DNA of 64,000 nt from Novosphingobium terrae (GCF_017163935.1 NZ_JABVZR010000002.1:1302001-1366000), one strand, 5' to 3'. Counted from the stretch's first letter, positions 8,797-18,800 are shown. Numbers and translations: made by a program. The notes: generated by a model from the letters alone, not told the origin.

Positions 8797-10008
8797 ATGC
8801 ATCGTCGTGATCTGCTGAAAGCTGCCGGGGCGCTGGCGCCTCTTGTTTTTGCCGGGCGGGCCTTTGCCGCGCCCGCGGCGGGATCGAGCCGCCTGTTGCT
8901 GGTGTTTCTGCGCGGGGCCTATGATGCGGCCAACATCGTCGCCCCGGTGGGCAGCGATTTCTACCATCAGGCGCGCCCCAGCCTTGCGCTGGCCAAGCCC
9001 AATCCGGCGGATCCGCATGCCGCTTTGCCTCTGGACGGTGACTGGGGTCTGCATCCGGCATTGAAGGACAGCATCTATCCGCTGTGGCAGGCCAAACAGG
9101 TCGCCTTTGTGCCTTTCGCGGGCACGGATGACATGAGCCGCAGCCATTTCGAAACGCAGGACACGATCGAACTGGGCCAGCCCATCGGCGGCTCGCGCAA
9201 TTTCCGCTCGGGCTTTATGGCGCGGCTGGCCGATGCCTTGGGGCAGGATCGCCCCATCGCCTTTTCCGACCGCGTGCCGCTGTGCTTTCAGGGCAGCGAC
9301 CATCTGCCGGTGCCCAACATCGCGCTGGCCGGTAACCTCAGCGGCGGCATCGATCCGCATCAGGCCCAGCTGATTCAGGCGATGTATCAGGACGGCAAGA
9401 TCGACAAGAACCTCTCGCAAGCGGTGGCGCAGGGCTTTGCGGTGCGCAGCACCGTGGCCAAATCGCTGGCCGACGAGATGGTGCAGGCCAATCGCGGCGC
9501 CGTGCTGCCCAAGGGCTTCGAACTTTCCGCCCGCCGCATCGGCCATCTGATGCGCGATCAGTACAATCTGGCCTTTGTCGATGTCGGCGGCTGGGACACG
9601 CATGTCAACCAGGGCGGTGCGCAAGGCTATCTGGCCGACCGCATCGGCGAGCTGGGCCGGGGTCTGGCCGGTTTCGTGCAGGAAATCGGGCCCGAGGCAT
9701 GGCGCAGCACGACGGTGGTGGTGGTCTCCGAATTTGGCCGCACCTTCCGTGAGAACGGCGACAAGGGCACCGACCACGGCCATGGCAGCGTCTATTGGGT
9801 GATGGGCGGCAGCGTGCGGGGCGGGCGTATGGTCGGCCCGCAGGTGCGCGTTGCGGCAGAGACGCTCAACCAGAACCGGGATCTGCCGGTGCTGACCGAT
9901 TATCGCGGGCTGGTCGGCGGTCTGGTGCAGCGGCAATTCGCTCTGGGCGGGGACCGGCTGAACATGGTTTTCCCGACGGCCAAGCCGGTGGGGCTCGATT
10001 TGATCTAG
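8797..10008 (+). CDS. DUF1501 twin-arginine exported protein
   Basis: 403 residues. It opens MHRRDLLKAAGALAPLVFAG, a twin-arginine signal. DUF1501 (PF07394) blocks include LLLVFLRGAYDAANIVAPVG, DDMSRSHFETQDTIELG, FVDVGGWDTHVNQGG, TTVVVVSEFGRTFRENG and GTDHGHGS. The fold is related to alkaline phosphatase/sulfatase-like proteins, and the GWDTH and DHGHG histidines/aspartates could bind metal. Biochemical role unknown. It forms a two-gene operon with the DUF1800 gene and has its own GAGGAGATGTG ribosome site. Confidence 0.92.
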   Translation: MHRRDLLKAAGALAPLVFAGRAFAAPAAGSSRLLLVFLRGAYDAANIVAPVGSDFYHQARPSLALAKPNPADPHAALPLDGDWGLHPALKDSIYPLWQAKQVAFVPFAGTDDMSRSHFETQDTIELGQPIGGSRNFRSGFMARLADALGQDRPIAFSDRVPLCFQGSDHLPVPNIALAGNLSGGIDPHQAQLIQAMYQDGKIDKNLSQAVAQGFAVRSTVAKSLADEMVQANRGAVLPKGFELSARRIGHLMRDQYNLAFVDVGGWDTHVNQGGAQGYLADRIGELGRGLAGFVQEIGPEAWRSTTVVVVSEFGRTFRENGDKGTDHGHGSVYWVMGGSVRGGRMVGPQVRVAAETLNQNRDLPVLTDYRGLVGGLVQRQFALGGDRLNMVFPTAKPVGLDLI

Positions 10009-10062
10009 CGGATTGCGGCGCCGGGGCCGCAGCAGGCAGCCTCGGTATCGCCCCGATCCTGT

Positions 10063-10093
10063 CCTCCCGACCGGTCCTGGGCCGGTCGGGAGG
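10063..10093. terminator. Bidirectional hairpin terminator candidate
   Basis: Perfect 12-bp stem CCTCCCGACCGG / CCGGTCGGGAGG with a 7-nt loop, between the convergent DUF1501 and WXXGXW-repeat genes. No clear U-run, so termination strength is uncertain. Confidence 0.6.
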
Positions 10094-10101
10094 CGTCAGC
10101 T

Positions 10102-11367
10102 TTAGCGATGCTCCTCATGATGTGGCGGAGCAGGGGGATGCCCTCCCTGCGGACGCGGCGCCGCCGGGCGAGGCGGCTGCGGCATGGGATGCGGCATCGG
10201 GTGAGGCGGCATGGCATGGGGCATCTGCGGTGGCCTTGGCGGCGTCGGCGCATGGGCAGGCTGCGGCACGGGGCGCGGCGTGGCCGGCATGCTGTCCGGC
10301 CTCTCCATCCGCACGGGCGCTGCGTGAGGCTGATAGGGCATCTGTGAGCCCTGATCATAGCGCACCGCGCCCTGCGGCATGGGCTTCTGCGGAACCTCGC
10401 GATACTCAGGCACAGCAGCATTGGGGCGTGGCGTGGCGCCATACTGGGGATTGCGCGGCGCGCGCGGCCCGGCTGTCGGCGCAAAGCCCGCTGGCGGATG
10501 GCTCATGCCGGGCGAGGGTGGCGCACTCATCGCCGATGGGCGCACCGGGTTACCGGGCGTTGCGGGATGCGGCATCATGCCCGGCGCTCCGGGGCGAGGT
10601 CCCCCGGCTTGCGCGGGCGGCTGGGCAGGGTGATAGGGCTGGGCCTGACGGGGGCGAACGATCCCCGGCCCGCCAAACTGGCCCGGCCTCGCCGCGGCGG
10701 CGACCGGCGGGCTGCCGTGGTTGCTCGTGGCGAAGAACTGCCGGTTGCTGCGTGCGGCCTGCACATGCTGCTGCTGGATCATCGTCGGGGCGATATGCTG
10801 CTCGCGCATGGCCGCCTGCTCGACCATCGATGGCCGCGCCTGTATCCCGCCCGGCCCGCCATTGTAGCTGACATTGGTGATCCGGTTCACAATGACCGTT
10901 TTGTTGTAGACATTGGTCACATGAACATTGGTGATGTTGGTGACCGAGCGGTTGTAGAACACATGGCCGCCGTTCCAATAGGCCCCCTGATAGCCCGAAC
11001 CCGTATAGCCGAAGCCATAGGCCACGCCGCCATAGAAGCCGACATGCGGGCCCCAATAGCCGGGATGGTACAGATAGGCACCATCCTGCCAGCCCCACCA
11101 GGAGGGCGTCCACAGCAGGCCGGGTCTTGGTGCCAGAACCCATGTGCCGGGAATCCAGTAATAGTCCTGAACATAGTCGTCCCAGGCCCATGTGCCCGGA
11201 ATCCAGATATAATCAGGCCCCGGAATGGGCGGCTGGTCATAGACGGGCAGCGCCGGGGGCATAAGGTTGACGCTGATGTTGAAAGAAACCTGCGCCATAG
11301 CGGGCGATGCCATGCCCGCCGAGCCACAGGCAAGGCCGAGCGCGGCCAGTGCCAAGATCCGTTTCAT
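10102..11367 (-). CDS. WXXGXW-repeat, proline/histidine-rich exported protein
   Basis: 421 residues from MKRILALAALGLACGSAG, a signal peptide cleaved near MAQV; GGAGG lies before the ATG. Residues about 35-150 carry repeated aromatic motifs: YIWIPGTWAWDDYVQDYYWIPGTW (given in part), LWTPSWWGW, YLYHPGYWGPHVGFYGG, the WXXGXW/YXWGXW pattern. A central NITNVHVTNVYNKTVIVN stretch follows, then about 250 residues of low-complexity Pro/Gly/Gln/His sequence ending HPPAPPHHEEHR. Such proteins are predicted envelope or surface proteins of unknown function; the His-rich end could bind metal. The gene ends against the bidirectional hairpin and diverges from marC. Confidence 0.82.
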   Translation of the reverse strand: MKRILALAALGLACGSAGMASPAMAQVSFNISVNLMPPALPVYDQPPIPGPDYIWIPGTWAWDDYVQDYYWIPGTWVLAPRPGLLWTPSWWGWQDGAYLYHPGYWGPHVGFYGGVAYGFGYTGSGYQGAYWNGGHVFYNRSVTNITNVHVTNVYNKTVIVNRITNVSYNGGPGGIQARPSMVEQAAMREQHIAPTMIQQQHVQAARSNRQFFATSNHGSPPVAAAARPGQFGGPGIVRPRQAQPYHPAQPPAQAGGPRPGAPGMMPHPATPGNPVRPSAMSAPPSPGMSHPPAGFAPTAGPRAPRNPQYGATPRPNAAVPEYREVPQKPMPQGAVRYDQGSQMPYQPHAAPVRMERPDSMPATPRPVPQPAHAPTPPRPPQMPHAMPPHPMPHPMPQPPRPAAPRPQGGHPPAPPHHEEHR

Positions 11368-11417
11368 CTCGATCCTCCATCCCATGCCCTTGCGAGCGGG
11401 TCAGGTGGCCCCTATCC

Positions 11418-11431
11418 CTATGGCGCCATAG
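11418..11431. promoter_or_regulatory. 14-bp perfect palindrome in divergent promoter region
   Basis: CTATGGCGCCATAG is a perfect palindrome located 51 bp upstream of the WXXGXW gene start and about 200 bp upstream of marC. It could be an operator for either gene; the regulator is unknown. Confidence 0.35.
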
Positions 11432-11632
11432 CCGCACAGGGCGCCTTTGCGGCTGAATGGGGACTGAAATGAAATAAGGCCAAACAGACAGCTTCGGATC
11501 GGCCGCAGCCCACTATCGTGCAAGAACAGGCACCAAGAACAAGCAGGGCGATGGGGCGTTTGACGATGGCGTGGCAGGGGCCTTGTGTCGCAAGGCTTTC
11601 GGCCCGAAGCATTCAGGAGTATCGCGAGGATT

Positions 11633-12271
11633 ATGGATCAGGCAGAACTTGCAAAGGCCTTCGGCGCGTTTTTCGCAGTCATGAACCCCTTTATCAACCT
11701 GCCGATCTTTCTGGCGCTCACCGCCAGCCGCACCCCTGCCGAGCAGCGGGCGCTGGCGCTCAAGGTCACGGTTTTCGCGGCGGTGATGAGTGTGGTCATC
11801 ATGCTGTCGGGCAGCGCGATCATCGCCTTTTTCGGGATCACCGTCGATCAGTTCCGCATCGCTGGCGGTGCGGTGCTGGCGCATATCGCCTGGTCGATGC
11901 TGGATGGCACCGGCATGTCCTCGCACCATGGCAGCGATCAGGAGCGGGGGCATATGGGTGATCTTTCCGCCATGGCCTTCTATCCGCTGACCTTTCCCAT
12001 GGTGGTGGGGCCGGGCACGATCACCACGCTGATCCTCTATGCCGCCCATGCCCAGACCACGCGCGACATGCTGGAGGTCTGGGCGATCGTCGGCAGCATT
12101 CTGCTGCTGCTCTTTGTGGTGCTGTTCTTTTCCGCGCAGATCGGCAGGCTGATGAGCGAGACGATGCGGGTGATCACCACCCGTTTGATGGGGCTCATTT
12201 TGCTGGCGATTTCGGTGGGTATGATCGTGGCGGGGGTGAGCGCGGTGTTTCCGCGACTGGTCGCCGGTTGA
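11633..12271 (+). CDS. marC: MarC-family (UPF0056) integral membrane protein
   Basis: 212 residues with six predicted membrane spans. Motifs are FFAVMNPFINLPIFLALT, FFGITVDQFRIAGGAVLA, AFYPLTFPMVVGPGTIT and a C-terminal GLILLAISVGMIVAGV. MarC was once linked to multiple antibiotic resistance, a link later withdrawn; function is unknown, transport of a small molecule is suspected. The start MDQAELAKAFG follows GCGAGGATT; a longer frame starts at 11585 but would add a non-hydrophobic leader. It is followed 12 bp later by the L,D-transpeptidase gene, suggesting cotranscription. Confidence 0.9.
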   Translation: MDQAELAKAFGAFFAVMNPFINLPIFLALTASRTPAEQRALALKVTVFAAVMSVVIMLSGSAIIAFFGITVDQFRIAGGAVLAHIAWSMLDGTGMSSHHGSDQERGHMGDLSAMAFYPLTFPMVVGPGTITTLILYAAHAQTTRDMLEVWAIVGSILLLLFVVLFFSAQIGRLMSETMRVITTRLMGLILLAISVGMIVAGVSAVFPRLVAG

Positions 12272-12283
12272 GGGAGAATGCGA

Positions 12284-13276
12284 ATGAAGGGCAGGCTGGC
12301 ATTATGCGCGCTGATGGCGGTGGTCTGGGGCGGCCCGGCGATGGCGCAGGGGGAAAAGGTCAGTTCCGTGCCGGAGCTGGCGCGCGCCGCCGATCAGCTG
12401 AAACCGGGGCAATGGGTCTGGGCCTCGCGGATTGCGCCCTCCGGGCCGATCCTGATCTATGTCGATCTCTCGCGCCAGCGCGCCACCGTCTATCGCAACG
12501 GGGTGCGGATCGGGATCAGCACCATCTCCTCCGGCAAGGAGGGGCATGAGACGCCGACCGGCGTGTTCACCATCCTGCAAAAGGACGCCAAGCACCGCTC
12601 CAGCACCTACAACAATGCCGCCATGCCCTATCAGGAGCGGCTGACCTGGGACGGGGTGGCGCTGCATGCCGGGGGCCTGCCGGGCTATCCCGAGAGCCAT
12701 GGCTGCGTCCATCTGCCCTATGGCTTCTCTCAGGAGCTTTTCGCGATCACCAGGCTCGGCGTGACGGTGGTGGTGCAGGGCGATGCCATCAACCATGAGC
12801 GCACCAGCGATTCTAGCCTGCTGGCGCCGATGGATCTGGCGGGCAAGCCGCTGCCGCAGCAGATGCTGGATGCCGGTGATTTCGTCTGGCAGCCCCAACT
12901 GGCGCCGAGCGGGCCTTTGACGATCATCGTCTCCAAGCTGGACCAGCGGGTGGTGGTGCTGCGCAACGGCATCGAGATCGGGCGCAGCGTAGCGCAGATC
13001 AACGATGATGATCCCGGCTCGCATGTGGTGACGCTGACGATGGTCGGCGGCAAGCCGCGCTGGATCTATGTGGGCCTGCCGGGCCATGATGAGGATGCCG
13101 GGCGCGCGCTGGATGAGGCGACGATCAACCGGCTGAAACTGCCGCGCCCCTTCTATGAGGCGGTGAAGGCGGAATTGCACACCGGCTCGACGATCCTGAT
13201 CACCCAATCGAGCGTGGGAGATGATGGTCGCGGCCGCCAGCTGACGATCCTGGATAGCGTGAACCCGACCCCATAG
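12284..13276 (+). CDS. L,D-transpeptidase (YkuD) with a duplicated second half
   Basis: 330 residues, signal peptide ending AMAQGEK. The YkuD catalytic signature HAGGLPGYPESHGCVHLPY contains the nucleophile Cys141 (SHGC). The enzyme makes 3-3 peptidoglycan cross-links or anchors proteins to peptidoglycan in the periplasm. Residues about 205-245 (GDFVWQPQLAPSGPLTIIVS, then VVVLRNGIEIG) repeat the first-domain segment GQWVWASRIAPSGPILIYVD, then ATVYRNGVRIG, but the second half lacks a catalytic HGC. The ATG at 12284 is 7 nt from GAGGGAG; an ATG 6 nt earlier is possible. Confidence 0.88.
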   Translation: MKGRLALCALMAVVWGGPAMAQGEKVSSVPELARAADQLKPGQWVWASRIAPSGPILIYVDLSRQRATVYRNGVRIGISTISSGKEGHETPTGVFTILQKDAKHRSSTYNNAAMPYQERLTWDGVALHAGGLPGYPESHGCVHLPYGFSQELFAITRLGVTVVVQGDAINHERTSDSSLLAPMDLAGKPLPQQMLDAGDFVWQPQLAPSGPLTIIVSKLDQRVVVLRNGIEIGRSVAQINDDDPGSHVVTLTMVGGKPRWIYVGLPGHDEDAGRALDEATINRLKLPRPFYEAVKAELHTGSTILITQSSVGDDGRGRQLTILDSVNPTP

Positions 13277-13302
13277 GCGGGGCTATGCGCCGTGAGAAAA
13301 AT

Positions 13303-13338
13303 GGCCGGGCGGTTGGGATGGGGGGACACCGCCCGGCC
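13303..13338 (+). terminator. Hairpin after the L,D-transpeptidase gene
   Basis: Stem GGCCGGGCGG / CCGCCCGGCC (10 bp) with a 16-nt loop, 27 bp after the stop codon. No T-run follows. Confidence 0.5.
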
Positions 13339-13372
13339 AGGTTTGGACCACATGCATAATGCTCTGGGGTCT

Positions 13373-13566
13373 GTCGGCCCGGGGGGGAGGGCCGACGCTA
13401 TCGACGGGGTATCGATGAGCCCTGTGTGCCACCGGGCGCCTGAGTCGACAATTATATGAAAGTATGGGGTGGGTCTTATGGACCCGATGATGGTCTTACA
13501 AAGCATCCAAAGCATCGCGCGAAAAGCGATGCGACAACGGACATATGCATCGCGCAGAAACGATGC
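13373..13566. other. Cluster of small hairpins in convergent intergenic region
   Basis: Three further inverted repeats: GTCGGCCC/GGGCCGAC (13373-13396), GCATCGC/GCGATGC (13512-13532) and GCATCG/CGATGC (13547-13566). The last two share GCATCG and lie directly downstream of mntH on the minus strand; they may terminate it or be repeat-family debris. No ORF here is convincing. Confidence 0.35.
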
Positions 13567-13571
13567 GCTAC

Positions 13572-14891
13572 CTACAGCGCCCATTCCATCACAAACCACA
13601 GATTGGCCATGGCGATCAGGGCAAACAGTGCCCATGCCGCAGCCTTCACCGCCCAGCCATTGGCAAAGACCCCCATGATCGCGCGATCGCTGGTGAAGCG
13701 GATCAGCGGATAGATCGCGAAGGGCAGCTGCAGCGACAGCACCACCTGCGTCAGCACCAGCAGGCGGCCCACAGCATGCTCGCCCAGCCACAGCAGGCCG
13801 ATCAGCGCCGGAATGATCGCCAGCACACGCGTGATCACCCGGCGCTGCCAGCAGGGAATGGTCAGCTTGAGAAAGCCTTCCAGCACCACCTGCCCGGCCA
13901 CCGTCCCGGTGAAAGTGGCGCTCTGGCCCGAGGCGAAGAGGGCGATGCCGAACAGCAGGGCAGCCCCGCTCGCGCCGGTGATCGGCTCCAGCAGATGGTA
14001 GGCATCCTCGATCTCGGCCACCTGCGCAAAGCCATGGGCATGGAAGGAGGCCGCCGCCAGGATCAGGATCGCGCCATTGACCAGCGTGGCCAGCAGCAAA
14101 GCGATCACAATGTCCAGCGTCGCAAAGCGCAGCCCCTCGCGCATGGAGGCTGCATCGGATCGCGACTGGCGGGTCTGCACCACCGAGCTGTGCAGATAGA
14201 GGTTATGCGGCATCACCGTCGCGCCCAGAATGCCGATGGCCAGATAAAGCGCATGCGGCTGATGCAGCACCGAGAGGCGGGGCACCGCGCCATGCAGGAT
14301 GGCGGCGGCGCTGGGCTGAACCATCACCAGCTCCACGGCAAAGCAGGCGGCGATGGTGGTGATCAACCCCAGCACAATGGCTTCCAGCTGCCGGAAGCCG
14401 TGTCCCTTCAGCCCCAGCACGATCAGCATATCCAGCGCCGTGAGCAGCACGCCGACCCACAGCGGCACGCCCAGCAGCAGGTTGAAGGCCAGAGCCGAGC
14501 CCAGCACCTCGGCAATATCGGTAGCGATGATCGCCAGCTCCGCCATCAGCCACAGGGCGAGGCAGACGGGCCGATTGTAATGCTCGCGCGCCATCTGGGC
14601 CAGATCGCGCCGCCCCACGATGCCAAGGCGCATGGACAGCCATTGCAGCAGCATCGCCCCCAAACCGCACAGCAGCACCACGAAAAGCAGCCCGTAACCG
14701 AGGCGAGAGCCTGCCTCGATGTCGGTCGCCCAATTGCCCGGGTCCATATAGCCGACGGCCACCAGCAGGCCCGGTCCGGCAGAGACCAGCGCCTTGCGCC
14801 ACCAGGGCAGGCCGCCGGGCACAGGCACGGTGCCTTGCGTCTCGGTGGGGCAGAAAGGCGCGGTGGCGGTACGGGGCAGGCTGAAGGACAT
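13572..14891 (-). CDS. mntH: NRAMP-family divalent metal (Mn2+/Fe2+) transporter
   Basis: 439 residues, about 11 membrane spans. Signature motifs are present: GYMDPGNWATDIEAGS in TM1 (the DPGN metal site), MPHNLYLHSSVVQTR in TM6 (the MPH motif), and GQSATFTGTVAGQVVLEGFL in the later consensus transport motif. It is a proton-coupled importer of Mn2+ (and Fe2+) in the inner membrane. Length fits MntH (about 410-440). The assigned ATG lacks a strong Shine-Dalgarno sequence; the upstream 170 bp shows no metal-responsive element I can name with confidence. Confidence 0.95.
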   Translation of the reverse strand: MSFSLPRTATAPFCPTETQGTVPVPGGLPWWRKALVSAGPGLLVAVGYMDPGNWATDIEAGSRLGYGLLFVVLLCGLGAMLLQWLSMRLGIVGRRDLAQMAREHYNRPVCLALWLMAELAIIATDIAEVLGSALAFNLLLGVPLWVGVLLTALDMLIVLGLKGHGFRQLEAIVLGLITTIAACFAVELVMVQPSAAAILHGAVPRLSVLHQPHALYLAIGILGATVMPHNLYLHSSVVQTRQSRSDAASMREGLRFATLDIVIALLLATLVNGAILILAAASFHAHGFAQVAEIEDAYHLLEPITGASGAALLFGIALFASGQSATFTGTVAGQVVLEGFLKLTIPCWQRRVITRVLAIIPALIGLLWLGEHAVGRLLVLTQVVLSLQLPFAIYPLIRFTSDRAIMGVFANGWAVKAAAWALFALIAMANLWFVMEWAL

Positions 14892-15068
14892 GAAGGAAAC
14901 CGGGCGAAGTCCTGTGCTGTGGCGTGGAGCCGGGGAGGGGCGGCAACCTCACCACGGGATAGCCTCAGGCGCAATGCTTCAATCGGTTTCGCAGCAACAT
15001 AGCAGCCCAAGCAACAGGCTTCGGGTGCGGATCGTGTACAAAGCGATCCGATGACCGGAGGCCAGTGC

Positions 15069-15644
15069 TTATGGCAAAAGCCGTCCCGGGCCCGATGTGT
15101 CGGCCTTTTGACAAGACGTCAGCCATGCCATCACCTGACGGCTCAGATCGTCGGGCGCGGTATTGGCGTCGAGGATGAGCGCCTTTTCATCCGCCTCGGG
15201 CACTTCCAGCGTGGCCAATTGGCTGCTGAGCAGGCTTGGCGGCATATAATGGCCGGGGCGGTTTTCCAGCCGTCGCGTCAGCTCGGCCGCCGTGGTGTTC
15301 AGCAGAATGAAGACCATCGGCTGGTGCGAACTGGCCGCCAGCCTTTCGCGATAGGCGCGCCGCAAGGCCGAACAGGCCGCCACAACCAGCCCCTGCCGAT
15401 CAACCTCCTCATGCATGGCCGCCCCCAGATGGTCCAGCCAGGGCCAGCGATCGGCATCCGTCAAAGGGGTGCCATGGCGCATCTTCTCCACATTCTGCGC
15501 GGAGTGAAAACTGTCGCCTTCCAGAAAGGCGCAGCCCAGCTGCCGGGCCAGCAAGGCGCCGAGCGTCGATTTGCCGCTGCCGCTCACCCCCATCACGGAG
15601 ATGGCCAGCGGCGGCACAAGGCCTGTCTCAAGATTGCCCCGCAC
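15069..15644 (-). CDS. gntK: Gluconokinase
   Basis: 191 residues if begun at the GTG at 15644, which has AAGGGAAG 8 nt upstream; the frame extends to a TTG at 15662. Walker A is VMGVSGSGKST. Downstream are EGDSFHSAQNVEKMRHGTPL (substrate loop), LTDADRWPWL and RPGHYMPPSLLSSQLATLE, all diagnostic of GntK-type gluconokinase. It phosphorylates D-gluconate to 6-phosphogluconate for the Entner-Doudoroff or pentose phosphate route. It diverges from the beta-helix enzyme gene across a 218-bp region holding the GGGACCTTGGTCCC palindrome. Gluconate permease and a GntR regulator lie 10 kb away, so the locus appears built around a gluconate-like sugar acid. Confidence 0.93.
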   Translation of the reverse strand: MRGNLETGLVPPLAISVMGVSGSGKSTLGALLARQLGCAFLEGDSFHSAQNVEKMRHGTPLTDADRWPWLDHLGAAMHEEVDRQGLVVAACSALRRAYRERLAASSHQPMVFILLNTTAAELTRRLENRPGHYMPPSLLSSQLATLEVPEADEKALILDANTAPDDLSRQVMAWLTSCQKADTSGPGRLLP

Positions 15645-15762
15645 CTGTTGTCTTCCCTTCAACTCAAGCCTGCGATCGCTGCGGCCCCTTCGCCGGGGCG
15701 CAACATGCCATGATGCGATCAGATTCCATGGTTTTACCGCTCCCTTGCAGCGGCCAACTACT

Positions 15763-15776
15763 GGGACCTTGGTCCC
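15763..15776. promoter_or_regulatory. 14-bp palindromic operator GGGACCTTGGTCCC (copy 1)
   Basis: GGGACC-TT-GGTCCC lies 87 bp upstream of the plus-strand beta-helix enzyme and 119 bp upstream of gntK, so it can serve both. The same 14 bases recur, in the same orientation relative to the gene, upstream of the paralogue (25141-25154). Confidence 0.65.
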
Positions 15777-15862
15777 TGCTGTTGTGCCCGGCAGACTCCC
15801 CTAACATCGCCTCTCTCAACGAGCGGACCTTGATGGTATCGCTCACATAAAAAGGGCTGGGC

Positions 15863-18800
15863 ATGCACAGGGGCTGGTTGGCACTCACGATGATCTGTGT
15901 TTGTGGCGCGCAGCCTGCCTGGGCCGCCGCGGCGCCTTCGGCATGGAGCAGCGCTCCGCAGGACCCCCGCGCCGTCACCGTGAAAGGCGCGGGCGACGGC
16001 AAGGCCGACGACACCGCCGCCATCCAGCAGGCCATTGCCGCATCGCGCGGGGCAACGGGCGAGGGGATCGTGTTCCTGCCCTCGGGCCGTTATCGCCTGA
16101 CGCGCTCGATCCTGGTGCCGCAGGGTGTGCGCATCTTCGGCGTGGGCGCCACCCGCCCGGTGCTGGTGCTGGGCGACAACACGCCCGGTTTCCAGCAGGG
16201 CGTGGGCACGATGGTCGTCTTCACGGGCGGCGACCAGTATGATGTCGGCAAGGTCCCCGAGCCGGTGCCCAGCGCGGTGCCCTTCAGCGACAAGGTGCGC
16301 GACGCCAATTCCGCGACCTTCTATTCGGCGATGAGCAACATCGACATCGAGATCGGCGCGGGCAATCCGGCGGCGGCGGGCGTGCGCTTCCGCGTGGCGC
16401 AGCATGCGTTTCTTTCGCATATGGATTTCCACATCGGCTCGGGTTTTGCGGGCATCTATCAGGCCGGGAATGAGTGCGAGGATCTGCGCTTTTTCGGCGG
16501 GCGCTATGGCATCGTTTCGGAAAAGACCTCGCCCGCCTGGCAGTTCACCTTGCTCGATTCCAGCTTCAGCGGCCAGCGTGACGCCGCCATTCGCGAGCAT
16601 GAGGCGGGGCTGACTCTGGTCAATGTCTCCATGCGCGACGTGCCGGTGGGGATCGACATTGATCAGGGCTATGGCGACTGGCTGTGGGGCAAGGATGTCC
16701 GGTTCGAGAATGTCTCGAAAGCGGGGGTGGTGATCTCCAACGAAGACAATGCCTACACCCAGATCGGCTTCGAGAATGCCTTGGCCAGCGGCACGCCGAC
16801 CTTCGCCCGCTTCCGTGACAGCGGCAAGGCGGTTGCGGGCGCTGGTCCGGCCTATCGGGTAAAGGAGTTCACTTACGGCCTGACTCTGGCCGGGCAGGGC
16901 GCCATGGGCACCTATCAGACGCGGATGGATCAGGCGCGCATCGCGGCCCTGCCGCCGCGCCGGGCTCCGGCCATCCGTGCGCTGCCCGCAACGAAGGAAT
17001 GGGTCGATGTCCGCAGGCTGGGCGTGAAGGGCGACGGCAAGAGCGACGACACCGCCGCTCTGCAGCGCGCCATTGACGGCCATCGCGTGCTTTATTTTCC
17101 GGTCGGCTTCTACATGATTAGCAACACGCTGCATCTGAAGCCCGATACGGTGCTGATCGGCCTGCATCCCAGCCTGACCCAGATCGCCTTGCCTGACAAT
17201 GCACCCAACTATGCCGGGCTTGGCGGGCCGCTGCCGATGGTTGAGGCGCCCAAGGGCGGCGATAACATGCTCTTCGGCCTTGGTATTTTTGGCGGCAGGG
17301 TCAATCCGCGTGTGACGCCGGTGCTGTGGAAGGCCGGAGCCAGTTCCCAGATCGACGATGTGAAAATTCAGGGCGGTGGCGGCACCTTCATCGCCGATGG
17401 CAAGCCGCTGGACTTTTACAGCCGCCCGGGCGGCGATCCGGTGGCGAGCAATCATTGGGACGCGCAATATCCCGGCCTGTGGGTCACCGATGGTGGCGGC
17501 GGCACCTTCGCCGCGATCTGGGCGCCCAACACGCAGGCGCAGAACGGGCTCTATGTCTCGAACACGAAGACGCCCGGCCATGTCTATGAATTTTCCAACG
17601 AACATCATGTGCGCAATGAAATCGTGCTGGACGGCGTGGAAAACTGGGAGTTTCTGGCCCCGCAGACCGAGCAGGAAGTGGGCGAGGGCGGCGATGCCGT
17701 CTCGCTGGAAATCCGCAATTCGCGGCAGATCCTCGTCGCCAATTACCACGCCTATCGTGTGACGCGCAATTTCAAGCCCGCGCCCATGGCGGTGAAGCTC
17801 TACAATTCGGCAGACATCCGCTTCCGCAATGTGCATGTGAACGCCGAAAGCGGCTATGCCACCTGCGACAGCAATGGCTGCGGCACCTATCTGCGCGCCA
17901 GCAAATTCCCCTTCGAAAACAGCATCGTCGATACGACTCACAAGATCGAAACGCGCGAAAGGGAATTCGCGGTGCTCGATGTGCCCGCCGATCCGGCGCG
18001 GCCCTTATCCTCCAGCTTCCCAACCGGCGCGAAGGTGGAGAAGCTGGAAGACGGCTTCTGGTCGATTTCGGGCGCGGCGGTGGCTGCTGATGGCACGCTT
18101 TATTTCGTCGATCACCGTTTTCAGCGGATTTACAGCTGGGCCGAAAAAGCCGGACTGGGCGTGGTGCGGGACAATCCCGTCGACCCGGTTAATCTGGCAG
18201 TCGCCCGGAATGGCGATCTGATGGTGCTCTCCTCGCTGGGAGCCGAGGCGGGGGTCTACAGCTTCCGTCCCGGTACGCAGGATGGCGCGATCAAACTGAT
18301 CGCATCGACGCCCGCCGCCGCTCATCCCGATGCGCAAACGCTGCTGCCGGTCAACCTCTGGAACAATGGCGAGTTCAAGGATCAATATGATCCCGCCAAC
18401 GACCATTTCACCACGCTGGCCGAAATGTTCAAACGCGACATGGCCGCGCCCAAGGCGCGGGAGTATGTCTCGCCCGATGGCAGCCTGGTGCTGCCCGCCT
18501 TCCGCGTCTTCCAGCAAGGCTCGCCCGATCATCTGGGCTGGCGTTTTTCCGATACGCTCGATGCCCATGGCCTTGTCACGGCACGGGCCGGAGAACGGGT
18601 GTTCCTGACCAATGAGTCCGAGGACAAGACCTATTCCGGTCTGGTGGGTTCAGGCGGCAGCGTCACCGATCTCAAGCCCTTTGCCAATCGCGGCGGGGAA
18701 AGCGTGGCGGTGGATGCTCAGGGCCGGGTCTATGTTGCCAATGGGCAAGTCTTCGTCTTCGACCGTGACGGCAAGGATCTGGGCCGCATCGATGTGCCCG

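Noticed and set aside
13373..13566. CRISPR-like repeat array
   Set aside because: Several hairpins share GCATCG, but there are no regularly spaced identical repeats and no cas genes anywhere in the window.
14892..15068. Possible manganese riboswitch upstream of mntH
   Set aside because: I looked for a yybP-ykoY-like pattern on the minus strand and could not match its conserved elements; no claim can be supported by eye.
15758..17941. 727-codon minus-strand ORF opposite the first beta-helix enzyme
   Set aside because: Antisense shadow of a strongly supported gene; low-complexity composition and no family.
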